Positions 7,829-16,447 of a stretch of DNA of 34,397 nt are shown in pieces (the first letter of the stretch is position 1; each line of letters opens with the position of its first letter). The notes beneath the pieces are model-generated. The model saw only the letters and a program-made list of their open reading frames with translations. It was not told the origin of the DNA and made no database searches. The translations under genes and the position numbers were made by a program. Source of the stretch: Xanthomonas cissicola (GTDB lineage: Bacteria; Pseudomonadota; Gammaproteobacteria; Xanthomonadales; Xanthomonadaceae); NCBI RefSeq assembly GCF_008801575.1, contig NZ_VZPL01000047.1:1-34397 (forward strand). Reading direction: 5' to 3'.

Positions 7829-9565
7829 ATGAAAACTCCCTGGTCGCTGCTGTGTGCACTCCTCACGCTGGCCGCTGGCGCAGTGGCCAGCCCGGCGCCT
7901 GCAGAGCCTGCTCCGGTTGCGCTGGACCTGGAGCTGGCACCGCACGCAGTCGAGGGCGAAGTGAGCACGGTGGAGGTGCGTCTGCGCCTGGCGACGCTTC
8001 GCGTTGCGCGCGGCGGCATCGTGGCGCAGCTGCCGATGCAGGTGCAAAACGTGGATACCGCTGCCGAGCACATCGCCGCGATCGAAGCGACCGATGCGCA
8101 GGGGACGGTGCAACTTGTCGGGCGTGCGGCCAAGGCGCAGGAAAGCGGTGACCAGGGCCCATTGCGCGTCTGGATCGCGCCACGCGCGCTCAGCGGTCCG
8201 CTCAGCCTGCACTACCGTGTCCCAGCCAATGCAACCCGGCCGCCGCGCGGCCCGGCACCGCCAATTTCGTTCCGCAACGATGACCATGCCTTTTCTGCGC
8301 TGTCGAGCATGTTTCTGGCACTGCCGCCGCAGGAGCAAAGCTATGCGCTGACCATTCGCTGGGATCTGTCGCAGCTGCCCGACGGCGCCAAGGGAGTCAG
8401 CTCGTTCGGCCAGGGCACGGTGCAGGTCGCGCAGATCGACAACAACAGCTTGTCCGGTGTGTTCTTCATGGCCGGGGAGGTTGGACGCTGGCCGGCCGTG
8501 CCGCGTGCGGACGGGTTTTCGGTCGCCTGGCAGGGGCAGCCGCCCTTCGATGCGGCCGCGTTGTCCGCGTGGGTGGGCAAGCTGCACGACCAGTTCGAGC
8601 TGCTGTTTCCGCAGCCCGCGCCCGCGCCCTACACGATCTTCCTGCGCTACAACCCGGTCAACGCCGGCGGCGGAACCGCATTGAACCAGTCCTTCGTCAC
8701 CACCTATGGCGAAGGCGACGGGGCCGATCTGGACCTGATCAAGATCACCTTGTCGCATGAGATGTTCCATACCTACCAGCCGCACCTGTCCCGGCATGGG
8801 GCCGAGTCCACGACCTGGTTCAGCGAAGGCTCGGCGGTGTTTTACGAGGCGCTTCTGCCGCTGCGATTTGGCTTGCTCACCCCGCAGCAATTCCTGGACA
8901 CGCTTAACACGACCGCGGCGCGTTACTACACCAATGCGCTGGGAAATCTGCCGAACGCACGCATCGATGAGGGATTCTGGAAGGACACCCGCATCCGCAC
9001 GCTCGCCTACGACCGCGGCATGTTGTATCTGGCCACGGTAAACGATGCGCTGCGCAAGCGATCGCAGGGCAGGCGCTCGCTGGATGACCTGTTGCGTGCG
9101 CTGCTGGAGATCGGGCAGCAGCGCGAGGCAACCCAGGCCGATTGGGAGGCCTTGTTGAAAGCAGAGCTGGGCGACACGGCGGTGCAGGACTTCCACGCCT
9201 TCCTGGCCGGAACTGCGCCGCTGCCGGCATCGGATGCGTTCGGGCCGTGCTTCCGTAGGATCAGCAAGCCGCTGCGGCGCTACGTGCTGGGATTTGAGCC
9301 GGCGGTGCTGGCCGAACCCAGGCGCATCGTGCGCGGCCTGATGGCGGAGTCTGCTGCTGCACAGGCGGGAGTACGCAATGGCGACGAGATCGTGCGGCCG
9401 GTGCCGCAGGACGGCATCCAGGGCAATCAGACCCAGCACCTGAAACTGCGCTTGCGCCGCGACGGCAAGGAATTCGACGTGGACTATCTGCCACGCGGCG
9501 AGCAGGTTGACGCCTGGCAATGGGAGCGCGTCCCCGGTGTGGATGATGCACAGTGCCGGCTGTAG
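7829..9565 (+). CDS. M61-like exported zinc metallopeptidase with C-terminal PDZ domain
   Basis: A 578-residue protein with a signal peptide (about 1-21). It has an N-terminal beta-rich domain to about residue 210, then a gluzincin catalytic domain with HEMFH at 310-314 and a third ligand E333 in WFSEGSAVFYE, the arrangement of family M61. A short PDZ-like segment follows (about 450-520, with AAQAGVRNGDEI). M61 enzymes are glycyl-type aminopeptidases or related peptidases; this member is divergent, so the substrate is unknown. It should act in the periplasm. It lies 180 bp after the acetylesterase but shares no obvious pathway with it, and it converges with the gene at 9638. The start is the first ATG giving a signal peptide; no clear Shine-Dalgarno is visible. 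Confidence 0.78.
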   Translation: MKTPWSLLCALLTLAAGAVASPAPAEPAPVALDLELAPHAVEGEVSTVEVRLRLATLRVARGGIVAQLPMQVQNVDTAAEHIAAIEATDAQGTVQLVGRAAKAQESGDQGPLRVWIAPRALSGPLSLHYRVPANATRPPRGPAPPISFRNDDHAFSALSSMFLALPPQEQSYALTIRWDLSQLPDGAKGVSSFGQGTVQVAQIDNNSLSGVFFMAGEVGRWPAVPRADGFSVAWQGQPPFDAAALSAWVGKLHDQFELLFPQPAPAPYTIFLRYNPVNAGGGTALNQSFVTTYGEGDGADLDLIKITLSHEMFHTYQPHLSRHGAESTTWFSEGSAVFYEALLPLRFGLLTPQQFLDTLNTTAARYYTNALGNLPNARIDEGFWKDTRIRTLAYDRGMLYLATVNDALRKRSQGRRSLDDLLRALLEIGQQREATQADWEALLKAELGDTAVQDFHAFLAGTAPLPASDAFGPCFRRISKPLRRYVLGFEPAVLAEPRRIVRGLMAESAAAQAGVRNGDEIVRPVPQDGIQGNQTQHLKLRLRRDGKEFDVDYLPRGEQVDAWQWERVPGVDDAQCRL

Positions 9566-9637
9566 ATCGGGCGTTTGGCGTCGACATCAGCACCGCGCCG
9601 ATGAGGTAGCGGCCAACCCCGCTGCGTCGCCGACAGT

Positions 9638-10282
9638 TCAGGCCTTGTCCACCCCGTAGTGCGTCAGCCCCAGGCGCGCCAGTTCAGCCGAGCGGCGGTA
9701 GTAGACTTCTTCCCAACCATCCACGCGCTGGCGGTCGGTGTCGTTCATGGCATCGAGAATGTCTTCGATGCTGAGCAGATTCGGATCTTCTTCCAGGCGC
9801 TCGAACACCGCGCCCAGGCCCTCGATGGCTTGGCGCGCTTGCACCGCGCCCATGGCGGCCAGCCCCCGCAATGCATCGCTGCGGGTCGCCGCATCCCAAC
9901 GGTCGAAATAGCGCGCGTAGCCGCTCTCGTTCATGTCCGCATCCAGCCGCGCCAGCGCGATGAGTTCGCGCTCGCCTGGCGACAGCGCATCCATGCGCCC
10001 ACGCAACTGGGTGAGCTTGGCCTGCGCACGGGCAGCGCGGCGGCGCCATAGCAACTCGGGCATGTTGAGCAGGCCCTCCGGGGTGGGGGGCGCCACCGCG
10101 GGCCAGTTCACCCCGAAGCCGTCTTCGGTGATCTGCCATTGCGCGCGTTGCGGCGGCGATGCCTTGAGCAAGAGCCGGTGCGCCTGGATGGGCTCGTCGA
10201 TGCGCATGCCGTTGGCCAGGGTGAACAGCAGGCGGGTGTCGTCCAGCTCCAAGCGCCGGATGCGCAGATGCGTCAGGTCCAT
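9638..10282 (-). CDS. DUF2442 domain protein with C-terminal DUF4375 (DMP19-like) domain
   Basis: A 214-residue cytoplasmic protein of unknown function. Residues about 8-62 resemble DUF2442 (a basic start, LLFTLANGMRIDEPI, then WQITEDGFGVNWP). From about 85 the helical part with ESGYARYFDRWDAATRSDALRGL and the ending VYYRRSAELARLGLTHYG is like the DMP19/DUF4375 family. There are no catalytic motifs or signal peptide. DUF2442 genes are often found beside toxin-antitoxin or mobile genes, but no partner is seen here. It lies downstream of phhA on the same strand, separated by a strong hairpin (10378-10407), so it probably has its own transcript. The short gap 9566-9637 separates it from the converging metallopeptidase. 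Confidence 0.7.
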   Translation of the reverse strand: MDLTHLRIRRLELDDTRLLFTLANGMRIDEPIQAHRLLLKASPPQRAQWQITEDGFGVNWPAVAPPTPEGLLNMPELLWRRRAARAQAKLTQLRGRMDALSPGERELIALARLDADMNESGYARYFDRWDAATRSDALRGLAAMGAVQARQAIEGLGAVFERLEEDPNLLSIEDILDAMNDTDRQRVDGWEEVYYRRSAELARLGLTHYGVDKA

Positions 10283-10377
10283 TGAGCGAAGGCGATGTGG
10301 GGAGGTTTGACCTTAGTGCGCGTTGGCGGTGGTGTCGAGTCGGTGCAGGTCACATCGCGGCATCGTGACCGGGCGGC

Positions 10378-10407
10378 AATGCGGCGCGCCGCGATCGGCG
10401 CCGCATT
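10378..10407 (-). terminator. Strong hairpin downstream of phhA
   Basis: AATGCGGCGC (10378-10387) and GCGCCGCATT (10398-10407) make a perfect 10-bp stem with a 10-base loop, 16 bases after the phhA stop on the minus strand. There is no long U-tract. It probably ends or stabilises the phhA transcript and separates it from the DUF2442 gene. Confidence 0.55.
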
Positions 10408-10422
10408 AGCGCAGCAGTGACC

Positions 10423-11313
10423 TCACACGTCGCCGTCGCGGCTCCAACCCTCGCCGCTGCCGCGTTGGATCACCCGATCGCCCGGCAGCACGTCACCCGC
10501 CGGCACCTGCGGCTGTTGTGCAAGCTCGGCATAAATCGGGGTGAAGTCCGGCGCAGTGGCTTCCATCAACTGCGCAAAGCTGTCGATGACGAAATAGGTC
10601 TTCTGAAAGCTGTCGATGCGGTAGCGCGTGCGCATGATGCGTTGCAGGTCGAACCCGATGCGGTTGGGTGCCGGCGATTCCAGCGAATACAGCGATTCGC
10701 CCTTGGACGACACGATGCCGGCACCGTAGATGCGCAGGCCCTGCGGCGTGTCGATCAGACCGAATTCCACCGTGTACCAATACAGCCGGGTGAGGTTCTG
10801 CAGCGCGTCCGGGCCGATGCCGTGCGCCTTGACCCCGCCGCGGCCATAGGTCTGCATGAAGTCGGCAAACAGCGGGTTCATCAACAACGGCACATGCCCG
10901 AACAGGTCATGGAACAGATCGGGTTCGGCGATGTAATCGATCTGATCGGGCCGGCGGATCCACCAGGTCACCGGGAAGCGCCTGCTGGCCAGGTGATCGA
11001 AGAAATCCAGCTCCGGCAGCAAGCCCTGCACGCCGACCAGGGTCCAGCCGGTGGCTGCCTGCAGCACGCGATTGAGCGCATCGAAGCGCGGGATGTGCGT
11101 CTGGCCCATGCCCATCGCATCCTGCGCCTGCAGGAACTCCTCGCAGGCGCGACCGACCAGCAGCTCGCGCTGGCGCCGATACAAGGTGCCCCAGGTGGCG
11201 TGGTCGTCGGCGCTGTAGCCGTCCCACGGCTGCTCCACCACCGCAGTGGTGTAGACCGGCACATAGCCCTTGTCGGTGAGCTGGTTTTCGACGCGTTGCG
11301 GAGCGGTAGTCAT
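10423..11313 (-). CDS. phhA: Phenylalanine 4-monooxygenase
   Basis: A 296-residue pterin-dependent aromatic amino acid hydroxylase that converts L-phenylalanine to L-tyrosine with O2 and tetrahydropterin in the cytoplasm. The non-heme iron site is visible: H135 and H140 in DLFHDLFGHVPLL and E183 in YWYTVEFGLI, matching H138/H143/E184 of the Chromobacterium enzyme. The length is typical for the short bacterial form without a regulatory ACT domain. It is transcribed away from an Lrp/AsnC gene, with a 127-bp gap holding ATCTTG palindromes, so phenylalanine- or tyrosine-responsive control by that regulator is likely. A pterin dehydratase (phhB) is not in this window. Confidence 0.97.
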   Translation of the reverse strand: MTTAPQRVENQLTDKGYVPVYTTAVVEQPWDGYSADDHATWGTLYRRQRELLVGRACEEFLQAQDAMGMGQTHIPRFDALNRVLQAATGWTLVGVQGLLPELDFFDHLASRRFPVTWWIRRPDQIDYIAEPDLFHDLFGHVPLLMNPLFADFMQTYGRGGVKAHGIGPDALQNLTRLYWYTVEFGLIDTPQGLRIYGAGIVSSKGESLYSLESPAPNRIGFDLQRIMRTRYRIDSFQKTYFVIDSFAQLMEATAPDFTPIYAELAQQPQVPAGDVLPGDRVIQRGSGEGWSRDGDV

Positions 11314-11376
11314 GCAGCGGCACTTCCCGGTGATCAGCCCTCACCTTAGCCGGATGTCCGCGCAACGGGATTGCGA

Positions 11377-11409
11377 ATCTTGCGCGCCATGTGCATCTTG
11401 GCGCAAGAT
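11377..11409. promoter_or_regulatory. Putative Lrp-family operator between phhA and the Lrp gene
   Basis: ATCTTGCGC (11377-11385) and GCGCAAGAT (11401-11409) form a perfect 9-bp inverted repeat. Inside it lies the shorter palindrome ATCTTGgcgCAAGAT (11395-11409). This clustering of half-sites about two helical turns apart is typical of Lrp/AsnC octamer binding, and the site sits between two divergent start codons. Regulation of both genes by the neighbouring Lrp protein is inferred. Confidence 0.6.
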
Positions 11410-11440
11410 CCATGCGTCATCTTCTGCTGCTGCGCAACAT

Positions 11441-11923
11441 ATGGATCAGCCCATCGCCTTGGGCCGCACCGATTTGCGCCTGCTCGCCCTGCTGCAGACG
11501 CAGGGGCGCAGCAGCAATGCGGAGCTGGCCGTGCAGGTCAATCTGTCGGCGTCTGCATGCCTGCGCCGCACGCAGCGACTGGAAGCCGCCGGCATCATCG
11601 CCGGCTATGGCGCGCGGCTGGATGCGCGCGCGCTAGGGCTGGGCTTGCAGGCGTTCGTGCGTGTGCAGCTGGAGCAGCACGGGCAAGCCGACATCGAGCA
11701 TTTCGCCGAGGGCGTGCGCGGCTGGGACGAGGTGGTGGCGTGTTGGGCGCTGACCGGCGACATGGATTACCTGTTGCAGGTACAGGTGCGCGACCTGGAA
11801 CACTTCTCGCGGTTTCTGCTCGATCGCCTGCTCAATGCCACCGGCGTGTCGGATGTGAATTCCAGCTTCGTGCTGCGCACGGTGAAGGCGCCGGAAGGTC
11901 TGCCGCTGTCGCATCTGGCCTGA
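11441..11923 (+). CDS. Lrp/AsnC-family transcriptional regulator
   Basis: A 160-residue regulator with an N-terminal winged helix-turn-helix (about 7-55: RTDLRLLALLQTQGR, then NLSASACLRRTQRLEAAGII). A C-terminal RAM (ACT-like) ligand domain (about 70-150) carries the signatures VVACWALTGDMDYLLQVQV and DVNSSFVLRTVK. The length is normal (about 150-165). The frame extends upstream to 11270, but this part overlaps phhA and the operator, so the ATG at 11441 is chosen. It is divergent from phhA and most likely senses phenylalanine or tyrosine and controls that gene. The effector is inferred from position only. Confidence 0.93.
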   Translation: MDQPIALGRTDLRLLALLQTQGRSSNAELAVQVNLSASACLRRTQRLEAAGIIAGYGARLDARALGLGLQAFVRVQLEQHGQADIEHFAEGVRGWDEVVACWALTGDMDYLLQVQVRDLEHFSRFLLDRLLNATGVSDVNSSFVLRTVKAPEGLPLSHLA

Positions 11924-12044
11924 GGTACAGATCAGCCAGGTGGCTTAGGGCATGGCGCCGCTCGCACGGTGCAGCCGGCAAGGTGCATCGGCGTGCCGTC
12001 GCTTTCCAGACGGACGCAAGAAACGTGCTGCTTGCCACATAAAC

Positions 12045-12063
12045 GATAACGATTTACATTTAC
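12045..12063 (+). promoter_or_regulatory. Possible Fur box upstream of the TonB-dependent receptor
   Basis: GATAACGATTTACATTTAC matches the 19-bp Fur consensus at 13 of 19 positions and lies about 150 bases before the receptor start codon. It is the only A/T-rich island in this gap. The match is moderate; iron control fits a siderophore-type receptor. No gene is evident elsewhere in the 292-bp gap 11924-12215. Confidence 0.4.
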
Positions 12064-12215
12064 CTCACATCTTGGCCGCGTCCGGCCATGTCGTTCGTGT
12101 CGCATTGCCAGCCCACGCAGGGTCAGCCAGCCGGTTCGAGTGGACGCCCGCGTGTGCCTGTGCCTTTCCCTGTTGCGTGACGCGCTGCGTCGGCAACGAT
12201 CGACGAGAACGCCCC

Positions 12216-14417
12216 ATGTCTGCTGCCATCGCTCCCCTTGGCCTGTTGTCTGCCGCGCTGCTGTGCGCACTGTCGACCTTGGCCCCCGCCGCTGCTCATG
12301 CCGCCGAGGCCGCCGATGCGACCAACGCCACGACGCTTGACCAGGTCAGCGTCAACGGTACGGTGAGTCGCGCGCAACCGGCCACCACCACGCGGCTGCC
12401 GCTGACCCTGCAGGAAACGCCGCAGTCGGTGAGCGTGATCGGGTTGCAGCGCCTGGAAGAGCAATCGCTGTTCAGCATCGACGATGTGATGCGTCATGTC
12501 ACCGGCGTCAACGTGTCGTTCTACGACACCCAGCGGCCGCTGTATTTCGCGCGCGGTTTCCAGATCACCGACTTCCAGGTCGACGGCCTGCCCACCTACA
12601 GCGGCGCCACCAATCAGGAATACGACACGGTCTTCTACGACCGCATCGAGGTGATCCGCGGCGCCAATGGCCTGCTCACCGGCGCGGGCATTCCCTCGGC
12701 CACGGTCAACCTGTTGCGCAAGCGCCCTGGCAAGGACTTCGATGCCGCGTTCGGCGTGAGCACGGGCACCTGGGATTTCCGCCGCATGCAGGCAGACGTC
12801 AATGCGCCGTTGACCGAAGATGGACGCTTTCGCAGCCGCGTGGTGGCCGCCTGGCAGGATCGCGATTACTACTACGACCGCTACCACGACAACAAGATGT
12901 CGGGCATGGCGGTGCTGGAAGGCGACTTGACCGAGAGCAGCACGCTGACCGTCGGCTACCAGCGCCAGGACAACACCCCGGTCGGTTCGACCTGGGGAAC
13001 GGTGCCGTTCTTCGCGGCCGACGGCTCCTTCGCCAACCTGTCGCGCTCGACCAACATGGCGCCGGAATGGACGCGCTGGCAACGCGAAACCAGCACTGCG
13101 TTTGCCAACCTGGAACAACGCTTCGGGCAGGACTGGTTGCTGCGCGTCAACACCGCCCACACCAAGGGCGCCGTGCAGAGCCTGCGCGTCTACGGCACCG
13201 GTTACCCGGCCGCCGATGGCAGCGGCGTGTTTTTGCGCGCCAACGCTGGCGAAACGCAGGACACGCGCGATAGCGTGGACGTGTATCTGTCCGGCGGGTT
13301 CGCCTTGTTCGGCCGCCAGCACGATGTGGTGATCGGCGGCAGCTGGCAGGACCTGCAATCGACCACCTATACCGTGGCGCAGGCCTATCCCGACGACTGG
13401 GCCACCTGCGGCAGCGAACGTTGCTATGTCATTCCCAACATCCGCAACTGGAACGGCGACGCGTCCGAGGTGACCTATGCGCGTACCGGCGCGCGTCGCC
13501 AGGCACGCACCACCCAGCGCGGCGTGTATGCCTCCACGCGCTTGCGGCTGGCCGACCCGCTGTCGTTGATTGCCGGCGCGCGGCTGAGCTCCTGGGAAAC
13601 CCGCACCCAGGCGTTCGATGCCAGCGGCAGCTACACCGGCACCAGCGGCCGTTATGAAGTAAGCGATGAAGTCACCCCATACGTCGGTCTGGTGTACGAC
13701 ATCGTGCCGGATGTGTCGGTCTACGCCAGCTACACCGAAATCTTCAATCCGCAGAACTACCGCGACAAGGACAACAACCTGCTCGCACCGGTGGAAGGGT
13801 CCAACCTGGAAGCCGGCATCAAGGCGCAGTTGTTCGATGGCCATGCGATGGCCACCGCCGCCGTGTTCGAAGCCAAGCAGGACAACTATGCGGTGCGCGA
13901 CATGACCCAGCCGGAAGCTTCGCTGCCGGATGGCAGCTCGGCCTACATCGGCGTGGACGGCACCAAGAGCCGTGGCTGGGAAGTGGACGTCAATGGCGAA
14001 GTGCGGTCCGGTTGGACCATCAACGCCGGCTATACCCACGTCAAGGTGACGCGCGCGCCCACCGATGCGATCTACGCCAACCTGCCCGAAGATTATCTGC
14101 AGCTCTCCACCCAGTGGCGCCTGCCGGGGACGTGGGACCGGTTGAGCATCGGCGGCGGCGTGAGCTGGCAGAGCGCGGTGCGCGGCTTCAATATCGCACG
14201 CCCCACCGGCGACGGCACTGGCGCTACCACGCCGGTCACCGTGGTGCAGAACCCGTATGCGCTGGTGCATTTCAACGCCAACTACCGCATCAGCGACCAA
14301 TGGACCGCCACGCTGGCGGTGCGTAACGCATTGGACAAGACCTACTGGGCGAATCTGGATTATCAGAACTACGGCGAACCGCGCTTTGTCAGCGTGTCGC
14401 TACGTTGGCGGTATTGA
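12216..14417 (+). CDS. TonB-dependent siderophore receptor (FhuE/FpvA-like)
   Basis: A 733-residue outer-membrane receptor. Residues 1-29 are a signal peptide ending AAAHAA. A short TonB-box region around TTLDQVSVNG is followed by a plug domain (about 55-175, with LQETPQSVSVIGLQRL and a central FYDRIEVIRGANGLL). A 22-strand barrel follows, ending in the consensus C-terminal strand EPRFVSVSLRWRY. The pattern ETPQSVSVIG plus RPLYFARGFQITDFQVDG is that of siderophore receptors of the FhuE/FpvA group (ferric hydroxamates such as coprogen), taking up ferric chelates with TonB energy. There is no N-terminal signalling domain, so control through a sigma-factor cascade is unlikely. The start at 12216 is chosen for the signal peptide although the frame opens at 11952. 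The ligand is not determinable here. Confidence 0.92.
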   Translation: MSAAIAPLGLLSAALLCALSTLAPAAAHAAEAADATNATTLDQVSVNGTVSRAQPATTTRLPLTLQETPQSVSVIGLQRLEEQSLFSIDDVMRHVTGVNVSFYDTQRPLYFARGFQITDFQVDGLPTYSGATNQEYDTVFYDRIEVIRGANGLLTGAGIPSATVNLLRKRPGKDFDAAFGVSTGTWDFRRMQADVNAPLTEDGRFRSRVVAAWQDRDYYYDRYHDNKMSGMAVLEGDLTESSTLTVGYQRQDNTPVGSTWGTVPFFAADGSFANLSRSTNMAPEWTRWQRETSTAFANLEQRFGQDWLLRVNTAHTKGAVQSLRVYGTGYPAADGSGVFLRANAGETQDTRDSVDVYLSGGFALFGRQHDVVIGGSWQDLQSTTYTVAQAYPDDWATCGSERCYVIPNIRNWNGDASEVTYARTGARRQARTTQRGVYASTRLRLADPLSLIAGARLSSWETRTQAFDASGSYTGTSGRYEVSDEVTPYVGLVYDIVPDVSVYASYTEIFNPQNYRDKDNNLLAPVEGSNLEAGIKAQLFDGHAMATAAVFEAKQDNYAVRDMTQPEASLPDGSSAYIGVDGTKSRGWEVDVNGEVRSGWTINAGYTHVKVTRAPTDAIYANLPEDYLQLSTQWRLPGTWDRLSIGGGVSWQSAVRGFNIARPTGDGTGATTPVTVVQNPYALVHFNANYRISDQWTATLAVRNALDKTYWANLDYQNYGEPRFVSVSLRWRY

Positions 14418-14481
14418 AGCATTGCCGATGAAGTCCGGGCTTGAGACGTTGCCCATCAAGTCCAGGCGTTGCTACCGGTAA

Positions 14482-14656
14482 GGCCTCGCGGCCAGGGCCG
14501 CTCCTGCAAGAGCAGGCTGGCCGTGCCGACGTCGCCGAGACACCCAAAGACCCCCGCCCCCGGTAGGAGCGGCCCCGGCCGCGACCCCATCCCGACACAT
14601 CTCAACGCAACCGAAAGAACCGCCACGCCGTCGTAGGAGCGGCCCCGGCCGCGCCC
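14482..14656. repeat. Three REP-like units (taggagcggcc...ggccgcg family)
   Basis: Three copies of a roughly 25-bp imperfect palindrome lie between the receptor and the patatin gene. Copy 1 (14482-14507) is in reverse orientation (cgcggccagggccgctcctg); copy 2 (14563-14588) and copy 3 (14633-14656) are forward, sharing gtaggagcggccccggccgc. This is a known style of Xanthomonas REP element. The rest of the 406-bp gap 14418-14823 shows no gene. Just before the REPs (14420-14474) is a diverged tandem duplication of about 29 bp built on ttgccgatgaagtccgggc / ttgcccatcaagtccaggc. Confidence 0.75.
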
Positions 14657-14823
14657 GTGTCCGGGCACCCTCAGTGCATCAACACAAGGCATCAACAACG
14701 CAGTCGCCCGACGCATCTGGTTCAAATGCGCGCGTCTGGAAACAGGCGCCCACGCCCGCTCAGTTCCGCATGACCTCGCGCGGGACCCGCATCAACTGCG
14801 CAGCGCCTCGCACCGCAGCCGCA

Positions 14824-15861
14824 TCACGGCGCCACGCAGGCCTCGTCCTTGCCGCGCAATTTTTCCCAACGCGAGCGTTGTTCCAGGCAGCGCTCGTACG
14901 CCTGTTGCCTGGCCGCTTTGGCCTGATCGGCGGCGGTCCGTGTCGCGCTGCTGCGCGCGACCTGCAGTTGCGCAACCTTGGCGCGAATCTGCGGCATCAC
15001 CGCCATTGCGGCGCGCTCGCCTTCGAGGATCGCCGCACCACGCTGGTTGAAATCGGCCGAGCCGATATCGTTGACCTTGGGGCGAACGACCACGTCGGCA
15101 CGTTTGAGTTCGGCCTCGCCCAGACGCTGGCCCATGATCGAGATCGACTGGTTCACCGTGCCCAGCAGGTCCCCCGGGTTCTTGCCGCTGGCCTTGCTGG
15201 AAATATCCACGGCCACCACGAATTCGGCACCTAGCTGGCGCGCCGCATCCACCGGCACCGGGCTGACCACGCCGCCATCGACGAAGTGGTACTTACCGAT
15301 GGTCACCGGCTCGAACACGCCGGGAATGCTGCTGGACGCGCGCACTGCCTGGCCGGCATTGCCGCGCACGAACACGGTGCGTTCGCCATCTTCCAGACGC
15401 GTGGCGACCGCCGCGAACGGCTTGCGCAGTTTTTCGATCGGTTTGCCGCCCAGCTGTTCGTTGACGTAGTCCTGCAGTTTCTGGCCTTGCACCAGGCCAC
15501 CGGAAAACAGCCGCACATCGCGGATGCTGGTCTGGTCGAGCGCAACGGCCTTTTCCTGCATTTGGAACGCATCCATGCCGCTGGCATACAGCGCGCCCAC
15601 CACGCTGCCGGCGCTGGTACCGGACACCACCACCGGTGCGAAGCCGTTGGCCTCGAGCATCTTGATCACCCCGATATGCGCAAAGCCCTTGGCCGCACCG
15701 CCACCGAGCGCGACGCCGATCTTGATGGGCTTGGGGGCTTCGGCCGAAGGTGCCTGCACCACGGGCGCCGGTGTCGCCGGGCGCGGCTCGCCCCCGCAGG
15801 CGCTGAGCAGACCGAGCATGGACAACAGGGCGAGCGAGCGGGAGCAGCGGAGCGCGATCAT
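14824..15861 (-). CDS. Patatin-like phospholipase lipoprotein (RssA family)
   Basis: A 345-residue serine lipid acyl hydrolase of the patatin/RssA type. The start MIALRCSRSLALLSMLGLLS leads to the lipobox LLSAC with C22 as lipidation site, so the protein should be membrane-anchored in the periplasm. The catalytic marks are the oxyanion loop GGGAAKG (53-59), nucleophile S83 in GTSAGS and D195 in VDGG. It should cleave acyl esters of phospholipids or related lipids. The last 70 residues are a basic, Ala/Gln-rich helical tail not needed for catalysis. The frame extends to 16050, but the lipoprotein start at 15861 is clearly the real one. It is flanked by repeat-rich gaps and has no evident operon partner. 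Confidence 0.9.
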   Translation of the reverse strand: MIALRCSRSLALLSMLGLLSACGGEPRPATPAPVVQAPSAEAPKPIKIGVALGGGAAKGFAHIGVIKMLEANGFAPVVVSGTSAGSVVGALYASGMDAFQMQEKAVALDQTSIRDVRLFSGGLVQGQKLQDYVNEQLGGKPIEKLRKPFAAVATRLEDGERTVFVRGNAGQAVRASSSIPGVFEPVTIGKYHFVDGGVVSPVPVDAARQLGAEFVVAVDISSKASGKNPGDLLGTVNQSISIMGQRLGEAELKRADVVVRPKVNDIGSADFNQRGAAILEGERAAMAVMPQIRAKVAQLQVARSSATRTAADQAKAARQQAYERCLEQRSRWEKLRGKDEACVAP

Positions 15862-15975
15862 GGCGAAAACGTCGATGGGAAAGGCGAGGGAGAATACACG
15901 CGCCCTGCCACTGCTGCTGCGGCGGTATTGGCGTGAGTGGAGCTCATTCAGGACAGCATCGTTTACAGGCGTTGC

Positions 15976-16322
15976 GCTCCCTTCTCCCCTCGGGAGACGG
16001 TGGCGCGCAGCGCCGGATGAGGGTACGAGCGGAGCCTGATGCCTTCCCATACCACGTTTGGCTTCGCCCGTCCCCTCACCCCAACCCCCGCTCCGCGCCC
16101 CGGCCCACGCCTTGCGGCGTGGGCGCTCAAAGGCAGGCGCGCCGATGGCGCTAGCCCTGCCTTTTCGCCCCGCAGGGAGAGGGGCTGCGGTTCCGTGCGG
16201 CGATGGACGTGGCTACGGTCAGGGTGCCGTCGCTGCACCAACGACCCGGTCGCCTGCCTTCTCCCGCCGGGACATTGTCCTCCTTCATGGCGGAGACGGT
16301 GGCGCAAAGCGCCGGACGAGGG
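15976..16322. repeat. Cluster of intergenic repeats between the patatin and GYF genes
   Basis: This gap of about 590 bp (15862-16447) contains at least three repeat units. The first (15976-16026) has ctcccttctcccctcgggag then gcgcagcgccggatgagggt. The second (16071-16134) has the stem gcccacgccttgcggcgtgggc and is the inverse of the unit at 6240-6293. The third (16257-16322) is ccttctcccgccgggacatt then gcgcaaagcgccggacgaggg. A fourth weak unit lies around 16150-16187. No gene was recognised in the gap. Confidence 0.7.
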
Positions 16323-16447
16323 CGCGCCTCAGCATTTGCCAGTGTCTGGAGCGACAAACGCGTCGCCACGCGCCTTCAGAGGTGACACGACGCTTGCTTC
16401 GCCCCCCGAATCCAAATCGTCATCGCGCCAACCCGCCGCGTCACCAC

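Noticed and set aside
7715..9520. A 601-codon minus-strand open frame opposite the M61-like gene
   Set aside because: Antisense shadow; the plus-strand frame has a signal peptide and the HEMFH zinc motif.
12123..14300. A 725-codon minus-strand open frame opposite the TonB receptor
   Set aside because: Antisense shadow; no domain character, while the plus strand shows a complete plug and barrel.
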